A stretch of 64,000 nt of DNA from Hymenobacter cavernae (GTDB lineage: Bacteria > Bacteroidota > Bacteroidia > Cytophagales > Hymenobacteraceae). The first letter of the stretch is position 1. Each line of letters starts with the position of its first letter. The stretch spans positions 186,001 through 250,000 of the forward strand of contig NZ_BMHT01000002.1 of NCBI RefSeq assembly GCF_014641455.1, written 5' to 3'. This document shows, one piece after another, positions 27,297 through 35,853 of the stretch. The position numbers and the translations under genes are program-made. The notes below the pieces were generated by a model. It was not told where the DNA came from, did not search any database, and was given only the letters and a program-made list of their open reading frames with translations.

Positions 27297-28406
27297 CTAA
27301 ACCAGCTCGTAGATTTTTCTGGTTTCGGCTCTGAATTTTTCCCAGCTAAACTGCTTGTAGCGCTCTGTCCCCTTGGCTATCAGCTTATTCCGAACGTCAG
27401 TATCGTAGAGCACCGTGGCAGCCGCATCCTGAATCTGCCTTATTTTCTTCGGATCAAAATAAAGCGCCGCATCTCCGCCAACTTCCGGCAGAGAGCCGCC
27501 GTTGCTCGAAATAACCGGGCACTCACTGGCAAAGGCCTCCAGCAGGGGAAATCCAAATCCTTCGTACAAAGACGGAAATATAAATAGCTCCGCATTCTGA
27601 TAAACCCAGGCCAGTTCACCATCATCTTTTAAATAAATATGGCGCATCTGATTTCGAATACCTAGGTCTTCAAAAAACTGTAACTCCTGCTTTTTGAATG
27701 GGACTCCGGTACACAGAATAGTTAACTGCCTGTCACCTTTTAATATCTCTGCTAATGCCGTAGTGGCATAGTAGAAATTTTTATAATTATTCCGATTACC
27801 TACAAATAAGATATAATTCGTCAGCTGCTCGGCGTTTTTCGGGCGGCTCGGCACCACATCCGCAAAGCTGGACGCGAGCGGCACCGTATGAATATTATCA
27901 GCGGGCAACTTAAATATATCCAGCAGATCTTCTTTGGTTTTCTGCGAAACCGTAACGATCTGGCTGGCTTTCTTGCACAAGAGCAGCTTATCTCGTGAGG
28001 TACTGTCTATCAGCGGGAAATACTCCTTATAGATCTCATGAATCATGTCGTGCACGGTGAGTACGAACGGCTTATTCGTGAAATTCAGGAAATAAGGATT
28101 ATAGTAGGTTGGATGAAAGATATCAAACTTACTTTCGGAAAATATACTCGATACTTCTTTCGGCAGCTTTGCAAATTCGTTTATTTCTTCTAAACCTAGC
28201 TTACGCCTCAAGAAGCGCTTGCCCCGCGAAAAAAGCTTGTAATTCGATTTCAATAATAAGTGTAAAGGCGTCCGTCGGAGCAACTCCGGGTCAATACTTT
28301 CCACTTCAACGCCTTCCTTTTTCAGCAGCTTTAATTCGTTGAAGTAACGATTAATTCCTCCAAAGCTGTGCTCAAAAAAAATCTGGTGATCGTACAAAAC
28401 TTTCAT
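27297..28406 (-). CDS. Glycosyltransferase family 4 protein, AT-rich
   Basis: A 369-residue GT-B transferase: MKVLYDHQIFFEHSFGGINRYF at the start, PFVLTVHDMIHEI, NYILFVGNRNNYKNFYYATTAL and LFIFPSLYEGFGFPLLEAFASECPVISSNGG. The ATG at 28406 fits the family start; the upstream in-frame extension is hydrophobic and AT-rich and looks non-coding. It runs against the EPS operon and is visibly richer in A+T and Lys/Asn codons than its neighbours. It may have been acquired separately. Confidence 0.9.
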   Translation of the reverse strand: MKVLYDHQIFFEHSFGGINRYFNELKLLKKEGVEVESIDPELLRRTPLHLLLKSNYKLFSRGKRFLRRKLGLEEINEFAKLPKEVSSIFSESKFDIFHPTYYNPYFLNFTNKPFVLTVHDMIHEIYKEYFPLIDSTSRDKLLLCKKASQIVTVSQKTKEDLLDIFKLPADNIHTVPLASSFADVVPSRPKNAEQLTNYILFVGNRNNYKNFYYATTALAEILKGDRQLTILCTGVPFKKQELQFFEDLGIRNQMRHIYLKDDGELAWVYQNAELFIFPSLYEGFGFPLLEAFASECPVISSNGGSLPEVGGDAALYFDPKKIRQIQDAAATVLYDTDVRNKLIAKGTERYKQFSWEKFRAETRKIYELV

Positions 28407-29805
28407 ATAGAAAGGCAAGAATAAAAATAGGTGGCAGATTGAGGAATTTTGCAGAGTGGCGAACAGCTTAATCGAAGCCGATAGTATTATAATGTGCACA
28501 CTACGATTATTCCGGACCAGGATAATTCAACCTCAGCCATATTGCAGCAGCTCACCTACACTACCAGCAGGATTTAATACTACTACCTTAATTTCCTAAA
28601 CTTGGTTACAGCTAATTGCTGCACTTAACTAATATATCAGTAGAACAGCCAAGCAAAACCTATCTTTTTCAATGGCAACTACTTAGCTACCAAGTAGCTA
28701 CCCTAGCTGCCGCCCGGCTCAGCTAAGCTGCTTTTATTACCCCATGAAACCTGGCCCAGACCTAGCCTTCTTCACATTGCCACGCAGCAGGCATATTGTG
28801 ATAAGCCAAGTCATGCTTAGCTGCGGCCTTCAACGCTAACTTGGTGTCGCTCAATCTGCTACCGACAGGTGGCGCCTATGTTAAGTTATAATTATAAATG
28901 TATGACGCGTGTGCCATAAATGCCGCCAGACAAAGCGCGCAGAACCTCATAAAAGGTCCCGTTTTGAACCCATAAAAGGTTATCTGCTACTGCCTTTATA
29001 AAAATAAGTTGTTACAAAATTTGGGCATTATGCTGCCGCAAAACCCTTAATACAAGGTCGATTTTCGTCCTGATTTTACCCTATTTAAGCGCTCTGTCTT
29101 CAACCTGTGTTGCGCCGTTCGGACCTGCGCCGGTACAGTCAAGGCACTGCGTGCAAAAACCGGATTTTAAGCTTATAGTGCATATTTTTTGCGCGCAGAG
29201 CTATCCTACGCAAGCTTTTAAAGCCCCCTATTTTGTAAGGCCACACAACTAAATTTTATAACAAATCCACTATCAGATCGTGACATCGCGCCTTCAGTAA
29301 ATAATAGAATATTATAATTCTTTACTATTCAAGCATTGAACGCTAGGCCTTTCAAATCTATTCCAGACAAGGATTTCTTGTTTACCTTTGTACTGTTCAG
29401 CGGCTGACAACTATAACTTTTTTAAGCAAACGCCGAAAAGCGTCTTTCGCTCGAAGAAGGAATAGGCTGGTCAGTTGACCTATGCTCACCCTTGTCCTGA
29501 GCCCAATAAGGAGCACGGCTGCACTCTCCCGCAGCACTTTCTATTCGGTTTATCCAAAGCGAAGCTCACTTGTAGCTTTTTAGGGGCAGTTTTCCTGGTT
29601 TTAGTCTAAATGAGCCTTTGTTGCTCGTAGGCGCCCCGCAGCAGAAAGAAGGCAGACCTTCCCGGATCTTGCTCATTTCTTAACAGTTCTACTTCCCTTG
29701 ATTCAGAGGGCAGAAATAGAACAAAGTTTATTTCCTGATAATCTCCGCTGCTTTTCCATCCCACCACGACCACAGCCTAAAACTCGTCACCTTAAACACC
29801 TAAAA
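28407..29805. other. 1.4-kb AT-rich intergenic region
   Basis: No gene or RNA was recognised. It holds a direct repeat of CATAAAAGGT (about 28950 and 28974), several polypurine/polypyrimidine stretches and a clear promoter-like element at 29383-29390. Its length and composition are unusual for this compact genome, so an unrecognised small RNA, a long 5' leader or a decayed gene is possible. Confidence 0.5.
29383..29390 (+). promoter_or_regulatory. Putative -7 promoter element (TACCTTTG)
   Basis: An exact match to the Bacteroidota -7 consensus TAnnTTTG. The -33 region (about 29358) is weak. If used, it would give the long beta-helix gene a leader of roughly 400 nt. Confidence 0.45.
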
Positions 29806-32577
29806 ATGCAAAGAGGTAGCACCGCTTTTATCTCAAAATCGTATTCACGCACTTTCACTAATCCATTAGTACTTCTCAGTTTGCTATTGGCTCACCTGCT
29901 GACCTTCGGTGCTACTACCGTGCGGGCGCAGGCACCGGAGCTAGCTTATTCGGGGCCCATAACTATTTCGCGGGGTGGCACTTACACCGGCAACTACCGC
30001 AGCCTGGATTCGGGCACGCCCTGCATACGGATAGTCACCACAGAGCCAGTTGTGCTCCTCAACTGCACCCTAGCCGGGGCCGGCGACCTGATCGTGACGG
30101 GTGGCGGCGCAGATCTTACCGTTCGCAATTGTAGCGGCTACGGCCTCACGCCTAGCCAGGACAACCGCCCCCGTGGCCGCTTCGTGGATGCATGGCAGGC
30201 CAAGCAGCTGGTGCTTGAGCATAACTACCTAGAGCAGACCACGGGCATTCTGGCCAACCGCTGGAGTGGCAATGGCTCGGCCCAGCAAACCATTACCATT
30301 CGCTACAACAAGGGCTTGAACTGCGATGGGCGCTACCGCAATGGAGGCAAAGAGCACCGCAGCTTCATTCAGCTGAACACCGTGCAGCACCTAGCTGGCA
30401 TTGAAATCAGCTACAACGAGTTCCGCAATCTTCCGAACCAGAGCGCGGTGGAAGACAACCTGAACTTCTACAACTCGTCGGGCACCTCGCAAAGTCCTAT
30501 CCGCGTGCACGATAACCTGGTGCAGGGCGCTTACCCGTATCCTGCCACCGACCGCAACTTCACCGGCACCGGCATGACCACCGATGGCGATGGTTTGCTC
30601 CCGAACCTGACCACCGGCTACCTGGAAGCCTACAACAATCAGTTTGTAGCGACCTGCAACGCAGCCATGAACATTGCCGCCGGCCACGACATCTACTACC
30701 ACGACAACCGTATGGTAACCAGCGGCTTGCTGCCCGATGGCACGAACCTCAACTCGAACTACGCCGCTACTTCTATCTTCAATGGGTACAACGTGCTAGG
30801 TTCCGTGTTCTTCAACAACCGCGTGCAGAATAACCTGATTGGTTATACCAAGAAAGGCGCTAACTTCCCCTACACCGACCGCCAGGATCAGGATGTGCAA
30901 ACAGGGCAGAACCAAATGCCAATGTCGGGCAACAACCACTTGCCCAATCCCATTACGCTGCAAACCGAGCAGAATGAATGGTCGCTGTGGCAGCAGAAGC
31001 TTCAACAGAATGGCATTACAGTAGGCGTTGAAGGATCTGCCCCTACGCCTACGCCGGAGCCGACTCCAGCGCCTACTTCTTCCAACTTAGTTGCCAATCC
31101 AAGCTTCGAGGCTGATCAGGCACCTACCCAAGAGCCTCAAGGCTGGCAGACTTGGACCGGGCGCGGCACGGCTAACAATGCCGACTACACCGAAACCTAC
31201 CCTGGTGCGCACACCGGCAATTACCACGGCACTCACTACCGGCCCAATCGCTACGAGGTGTATACGTACCAGAGCGTTACGAACTTGGCCAACGGCACCT
31301 ACACCGCACGGGCCTGGACTAAAAGCGCTGATAATCAAAGCCAATTTCAAATCAAGAACTATGGTGGCGGCCAGCTCACGGCTGCCATCCCGGCTACTTC
31401 AGACGGCGAGTGGAAGCAGGTAGTGGTCGACAACATTCAGGTTACGAACGGCCAGTGCGAGCTAGGTTTCTACTCGAATGCCGATGGTGGTCAGTGGCTC
31501 TACTTCGATGATGTGGAGCTAGTCCGCCAAGGTGCTCCGGCCTCCAACACGGCCCCAACCGTAAGCCTGACGCTTTCCAGCACCCGCCTCACAACCGGCT
31601 CGCAGCTGAACCTGGCGGCTACCGCCGCCGACGCAGATGGCAGCGTTGCCAAAGTGGAGTTCTTCAGCGGCGACACCAAGCTAGGAGAAGACACGTCGGC
31701 GCCTTTCCAGTTCAGCTGGACGCCTAATTCGGCGGGCAGCTACTCGCTTACAGCGCGTGCTACAGATAACAGCGGCGCTACCACCACTTCCACGGCTGCC
31801 ACCCTCACGGTAAATGCACCTACCCCAACGCCCAGCAATGGTACCAACTACTCCCGTAATCCTGGCTTCGAAGCCGACCGGCAAGGCGTACAGGATATTC
31901 AGGGCTGGCAGACCTGGACCGGACGTGGCACGGCCGACAATGCCGATTACACCGAAACCTACCCCAGCGCCCACACCGGTACCTACCACGGCACTCATTA
32001 CCGCCCTAACCGCTACCAGGTCTACACCTTCCAGATTCTGACTGGCTTGCCGAACGGCCGCTATAGTGTGCGTGCCTGGACCAAGAGCGCCGCCAATCAG
32101 AGCCAGATCTACGTTCGCAACTACGGTGGCGGTCAGATTACGACCAACATTCCCTCGACGCCAGGTGGCGTAAATGGTGAGTGGAAGCAGGTGATAGTTG
32201 ATAACGTCCAGGTTACAAACGGCCAATGCGAGCTAGGTTTCTACTCCGACGCCGACGCTGGTGAGTGGCTCTACTTCGATGACGTGGAGCTAGTGCAGCA
32301 AGATCAGGGCCGCAGCGCCACTCCGCTGGAAATTAGCCTTTATCCGAACCCGGCGAACAACCAGGTTACTATCGGGGCAGCGTTCGAGCAGGCCGGCACC
32401 GTAGACATCACCATCACAACCCTGCAAGGCTTGCAGATGGCTCACCAGCAGCCATACGTGCAGGCTGGCACAAACGAGGTGCGCGTCAACATTTCGGATC
32501 TGCCTGTAGGCACCTACATTCTCCAGCTCCGCGACGGCGCCCAAGTGCGCACCCAACGCCTGGCAGTAGAGCGTTAA
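29806..32577 (+). CDS. T9SS-exported multidomain beta-helix protein
   Basis: A 923-residue secreted protein. A long signal region ends in VRAQ. Residues about 45-415 are a right-handed beta-helix, paralogous to the protein at 26011-27246. Then come a Pro/Thr linker, a first carbohydrate-binding-like module (NPSFEADQ... to WLYFDDVELV), and an Ig-like domain (VKLSLTL-type, with VEFFSGDTKLGEDTSAPF). A second copy of the binding module follows (NPGFEADR...). The type IX sorting domain begins ISLYPNPANNQ and ends RTQRLAVER. The two modules share W-Q-T-W-T-G-R-G and H-Y-R-P-N-R-Y. The ATG at 29806 is chosen because it leads the signal peptide. It is probably a cell-surface or EPS-acting polysaccharide lyase or epimerase; the activity is inferred. 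Confidence 0.85.
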   Translation: MQRGSTAFISKSYSRTFTNPLVLLSLLLAHLLTFGATTVRAQAPELAYSGPITISRGGTYTGNYRSLDSGTPCIRIVTTEPVVLLNCTLAGAGDLIVTGGGADLTVRNCSGYGLTPSQDNRPRGRFVDAWQAKQLVLEHNYLEQTTGILANRWSGNGSAQQTITIRYNKGLNCDGRYRNGGKEHRSFIQLNTVQHLAGIEISYNEFRNLPNQSAVEDNLNFYNSSGTSQSPIRVHDNLVQGAYPYPATDRNFTGTGMTTDGDGLLPNLTTGYLEAYNNQFVATCNAAMNIAAGHDIYYHDNRMVTSGLLPDGTNLNSNYAATSIFNGYNVLGSVFFNNRVQNNLIGYTKKGANFPYTDRQDQDVQTGQNQMPMSGNNHLPNPITLQTEQNEWSLWQQKLQQNGITVGVEGSAPTPTPEPTPAPTSSNLVANPSFEADQAPTQEPQGWQTWTGRGTANNADYTETYPGAHTGNYHGTHYRPNRYEVYTYQSVTNLANGTYTARAWTKSADNQSQFQIKNYGGGQLTAAIPATSDGEWKQVVVDNIQVTNGQCELGFYSNADGGQWLYFDDVELVRQGAPASNTAPTVSLTLSSTRLTTGSQLNLAATAADADGSVAKVEFFSGDTKLGEDTSAPFQFSWTPNSAGSYSLTARATDNSGATTTSTAATLTVNAPTPTPSNGTNYSRNPGFEADRQGVQDIQGWQTWTGRGTADNADYTETYPSAHTGTYHGTHYRPNRYQVYTFQILTGLPNGRYSVRAWTKSAANQSQIYVRNYGGGQITTNIPSTPGGVNGEWKQVIVDNVQVTNGQCELGFYSDADAGEWLYFDDVELVQQDQGRSATPLEISLYPNPANNQVTIGAAFEQAGTVDITITTLQGLQMAHQQPYVQAGTNEVRVNISDLPVGTYILQLRDGAQVRTQRLAVER

Positions 32578-32606
32578 AACCTAGGTTCCCAGCTCATAGT
32601 CAACAC

Positions 32607-32647
32607 AAAAGCGCCCTTTGTCTTTCGGCAAAGGGCGCTTTTGTTTT
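32607..32647 (+). terminator. Intrinsic terminator after the long beta-helix gene
   Basis: AAAAGCGCCCTTTG pairs with CAAAGGGCGCTTTT around an 8-nt loop and is followed by GTTTTAT. Symmetric enough to serve both converging genes. Confidence 0.9.
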
Positions 32648-32698
32648 ATACGATCAGCAGCACACGCGGCGGAACCTGGCTTAACCAAAAACCTAGGT

Positions 32699-33433
32699 TT
32701 AGCCTAAGGCGCTAGCCAGCTTCTTGCGCGCCATCAGGTACACGAAGTGCGAATTGGTGACGAGGTAGCGCCGCCACAAGCGGCGCGGCTCCAGCCACAG
32801 TCGGTATGCCCACTCCAGCCACAGCTTGCGCGCCCACACCGGCAAGCGGCGCTCTAGCCCTGCGTACACCAGAAAAGCCTGCCCAACCCCGAGCATACAA
32901 GCTTTCACCTGTTCCCGGTGGTTCGCCATCCAGCGCTCCTGCCGTGGGCAACCCAGGGCCACGAACAGCAGATCCGGGTCGGCCGCGTTGATGGCGGCTA
33001 CGTCCGCGGCATCTTCTTCGGGTGTGAGCGGCCGGAAAGGCGGCGAATACGCCCCGACAATGCTCAAGCCAGGTAGTTCCCGCTTTGCCCGTGCCACAAT
33101 AGCGTCCAGCACCTCATTGGTGGTGCCGTAGAAGTAGACCGATTGCCCACGGTGGGCGGCCTCAGCGAGTAGCACCGGCAATAGATCCATGCCTGCTACC
33201 CGCGGCTGGCCCAGCGCTGCCGCCACCGGACTACCATCCGGGGTCACGAGGCTGGCTTCGTCGAGCACTTTTCGAAACTCCGGGTCTTTGTGGGCTTCTA
33301 CTACCATGTGCACGTTGGCGAAGCACACGTAGGCCGAGGAGCGGGCAGCACCCAGCCGCAAGATTGTATCTACGAATTCGGAGGAGGAGCCCGTCGAAAT
33401 GCCCGCATCCAGAACACGTTTTTTAGGCAACAT
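32699..33433 (-). CDS. WecG/TagA/CpsF-family glycosyltransferase
   Basis: A 244-residue GT26-type enzyme. Markers are YVCFANVHMVVEAHKDPEF, TPDGSPVAAAL near residue 65 (the catalytic Asp region), VYFYGTTNEVLDAI, and DLLFVALGCPRQERWMANH near residue 155. The basic C-terminus (ARKLWLEWAYRLWLEPRRLWRRY) binds the membrane. Such enzymes add the second sugar, often N-acetylmannosaminyl, to a polyprenyl-linked acceptor. This fits its place next to the initiating phosphotransferase. Confidence 0.92.
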   Translation of the reverse strand: MLPKKRVLDAGISTGSSSEFVDTILRLGAARSSAYVCFANVHMVVEAHKDPEFRKVLDEASLVTPDGSPVAAALGQPRVAGMDLLPVLLAEAAHRGQSVYFYGTTNEVLDAIVARAKRELPGLSIVGAYSPPFRPLTPEEDAADVAAINAADPDLLFVALGCPRQERWMANHREQVKACMLGVGQAFLVYAGLERRLPVWARKLWLEWAYRLWLEPRRLWRRYLVTNSHFVYLMARKKLASALG

Positions 33434-33449
33434 GAAAAGTCAGATTTAG

Positions 33450-33497
33450 AAAAGCTCCATTGCATTCCCGCGCTTTACGGAATCACAATGGAGCTTC
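33450..33497 (-). terminator. Hairpin terminator between the phosphotransferase and wecG-like genes
   Basis: AAGCTCCATTG (33452-33462) pairs with CAATGGAGCTT (33485-33495) with a further ATTCC/GGAAT dyad in the loop. On the minus strand it ends in CTTTTCT. It lies downstream of the phosphotransferase stop and upstream of the wecG-like start, so it may be partial read-through control. Confidence 0.6.
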
Positions 33498-33616
33498 TGG
33501 TCAAGTAGTAGCAAATTCCGTTAGTGCCGTTTCAGCTTAAAGCTAGGTCTACGGAAAGTCGATGGCAAAAGATTCTATTTATTATATATTTAAAAGAAGC
33601 GGAGCTGAACCTAGGT

Positions 33617-35014
33617 TTAGTAGGCGTTCTTTTCGCCTTTCACCATATTCCACACGGTCTGGCCGATGATCTTCATGTCCAGCTTGAACGACCAGTTTTC
33701 CACGTATTTCAGGTCGTATTCCACACGCTTCTCCATGGCCTGTGGTGCGCGGGTTTCGCCCCGGTAGCCGTTCACCTGCGCATAGCCCGTGATGCCCGGC
33801 GTTACGGCATGCCGCAACGGGTAGGTATGAATGTGCTTGGAATACTCTTCCAACTGCGAAATCATGTTGGGACGCGGCCCCACTACCGACATATGACCCA
33901 GCAATACATTGAAGAATTGTGGTAGCTCATCGAGGCTGGTTTTGCGCAGAATACGGCCGATGCGAGTTACACGGGCATCGCCTTTGGTAGCTTGCAGCTC
34001 CGTGCCCGAGAGGTCGGTGCGCATGGTACGCAGCTTGTAGCACGGGAAAAGCTGGTTGCGCTTGCCGGGGCGAAGCTGCTTGAAGAAGATCGGGCCGGGC
34101 GAATCCAGCTTAATCAGCAAGGCCAGAACTGGCATGATGATCGGGAAGATTCCGAAGATCACCAGGCTCGAAAACGCAATGTCGAACACGCGCTTAGCCA
34201 GTTGGTTGGGCCGGAAAGCCAACGGGTTCTGACGCACCGTCAGGATCGGCATGTGGTCGTAGTAGTACACGTTCACATCCGTCTGCACTGTGCCTTTGAA
34301 GTCCGGAATGATGCGAAACGATACGAAGTGGTCGTCAGCGAACTTGGCCAGGTCCTGAATCAGGCTACGTTGGTCGAGCGGCAGCGCGAAGTAGATTTCA
34401 TCGATCTGCTCGTTTTTGCAAAACTCCTTCAGCTCGGCGATACCACCTTTTACCAGCGGCTGCAGATTGCTCGGCGCGGCTTCATCGGTGAAGAAACCAC
34501 GAAACTGGTTACCCACCGGATCATACGACGTCAGGGTGCGATAAAGCTCCTGCCCGCTCGGGCTGGTACCGACAATCACGAAGCGGCTATAGGGCCGGGC
34601 TAGGTGTCGTTGGTAAGCACGCCGGAAGAATGCCAGCAGAAACCGTCCGGCGACCACACCCGCCAGCACGAAGCTGTAGACAATGACGATGTAGCGCGCG
34701 GGCATCCAGTACACGTCCAGCAGCATCGCCCCCGATAGCAGCAGCCCCGCGTGCAGCAGGAACGTGCGAGCTAGGTTGCGGAACCGCTCCGGGTACGAAA
34801 TCAGCTCACCAGCCCGGTACACGTTGGCGTACTGCACCGATAATATCCACCAGAGCAGCGCAAAAACCGCGTAGAATAAAGGATAGTACCCCGCAAACTG
34901 CCAGTTACCTAGGTACGCGTAACCAGCCAGTCGGAAAGCCCCGAAAATGATGAGTACGTCAAGTACGGGCAAAATTACCCGGTTAGCATTTGTGTAGTGT
35001 GTGTAGCGTTCCAT
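33617..35014 (-). CDS. Undecaprenyl-phosphate glycosylphosphotransferase (EPS initiation)
   Basis: The initiating enzyme that transfers a sugar-1-phosphate to undecaprenyl phosphate. It has 465 residues. Four N-terminal membrane helices lead to a CoA-binding-like domain (FVIVGTSPSGQELYRTL near 170). A fifth re-entrant helix (VFDIAFSSLVIFGIFPIIMP) precedes the catalytic core with FKQLRPGKRNQLFPCYKLRTM and RKTSLDELPQFFNVLLGHMSVVGPRP. This is the WbaP/WcaJ polyisoprenyl-phosphate hexose-1-phosphate transferase architecture. The start at 35014 (MERYTHYTN) is preferred over 35035. Confidence 0.93.
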   Translation of the reverse strand: MERYTHYTNANRVILPVLDVLIIFGAFRLAGYAYLGNWQFAGYYPLFYAVFALLWWILSVQYANVYRAGELISYPERFRNLARTFLLHAGLLLSGAMLLDVYWMPARYIVIVYSFVLAGVVAGRFLLAFFRRAYQRHLARPYSRFVIVGTSPSGQELYRTLTSYDPVGNQFRGFFTDEAAPSNLQPLVKGGIAELKEFCKNEQIDEIYFALPLDQRSLIQDLAKFADDHFVSFRIIPDFKGTVQTDVNVYYYDHMPILTVRQNPLAFRPNQLAKRVFDIAFSSLVIFGIFPIIMPVLALLIKLDSPGPIFFKQLRPGKRNQLFPCYKLRTMRTDLSGTELQATKGDARVTRIGRILRKTSLDELPQFFNVLLGHMSVVGPRPNMISQLEEYSKHIHTYPLRHAVTPGITGYAQVNGYRGETRAPQAMEKRVEYDLKYVENWSFKLDMKIIGQTVWNMVKGEKNAY

Positions 35015-35591
35015 AGATCCAGAGTGTGTGATCAACTAGCAACAATCCAGGTGGGTATGGAAGTAAGGGCGGTAGAGCGTGGTGACAATCACAGTCCTAA
35101 GTTAGGCTTGTTTATACTTTAATCAATAAGAATTATGATTATTTTTTTGTAAAGTCAAATCATAACTCAGCTTAGTTATACGCCTTTTGCCCCGCGTTAT
35201 GTTGCAATGATTCTAAAATACTTTTTATTGAAACTTTATATACTCTGAATATCAAGGTGTTACATTTTCAACATTTCACCTTTCTTACCAAAATTCCTTT
35301 TCTAGTATAGAAAGAATCTATTTTTAACTAAAAAAGGATTGCGGGAACGTTTGCATTGCTAGAAACTGCTATTCAAAGCAATAGAAAGCTTGTAACAGTG
35401 CGAAAAACTCAATGGTGTAAGCTACGGCTGCTATCGGACAAAATACATGCGCTTAGCGCTGTTAACCTGCGCACCGACTTAGGCGCAAGCCAAGGGTACT
35501 CAGCGAGGCGCTCAGCTTCGTTGCTTAAGCTAAACTGATGCTTTACAGCTGGTTCTTTGCCGGCAATTGAGTGGGCAAACAGGTTAAAAGC
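35015..35591. other. AT-rich intergenic region upstream of the phosphotransferase gene
   Basis: About 580 nt without a convincing gene. It contains poly-T/poly-A stretches and one GGAACGTTTGCA segment at about 35344 that resembles the LacI-type sites at 10803-10855. A short reading frame at 35356-35538 shows no recognisable protein. Confidence 0.5.
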
Positions 35592-35626
35592 AAAAAGCCG
35601 GTTGTCTGGGTAGACAACCGGCTTTT
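35592..35626 (-). terminator. Intrinsic terminator of the initiator tRNA gene
   Basis: AAAAGCCGGTTGTC pairs with GACAACCGGCTTTT around a short loop; T-run on the minus strand. It starts 7 nt after the tRNA 3' end. Confidence 0.9.
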
Positions 35627-35632
35627 CTGAGG

Positions 35633-35705
<73 letters not shown>

Positions 35706-35853
35706 CTGTTTGGTTCTGCAAATGTACGAGCATTATTGAGATAAAGGTAATCTACCCTAATAAAAAGCTCTACCCAGAGGCTTTCAGCCTGATTATCAAT
35801 AAGAATATTTTTCCAACTACTTGCAAACACAGGTCAGCAATGCACCTAAGTTT

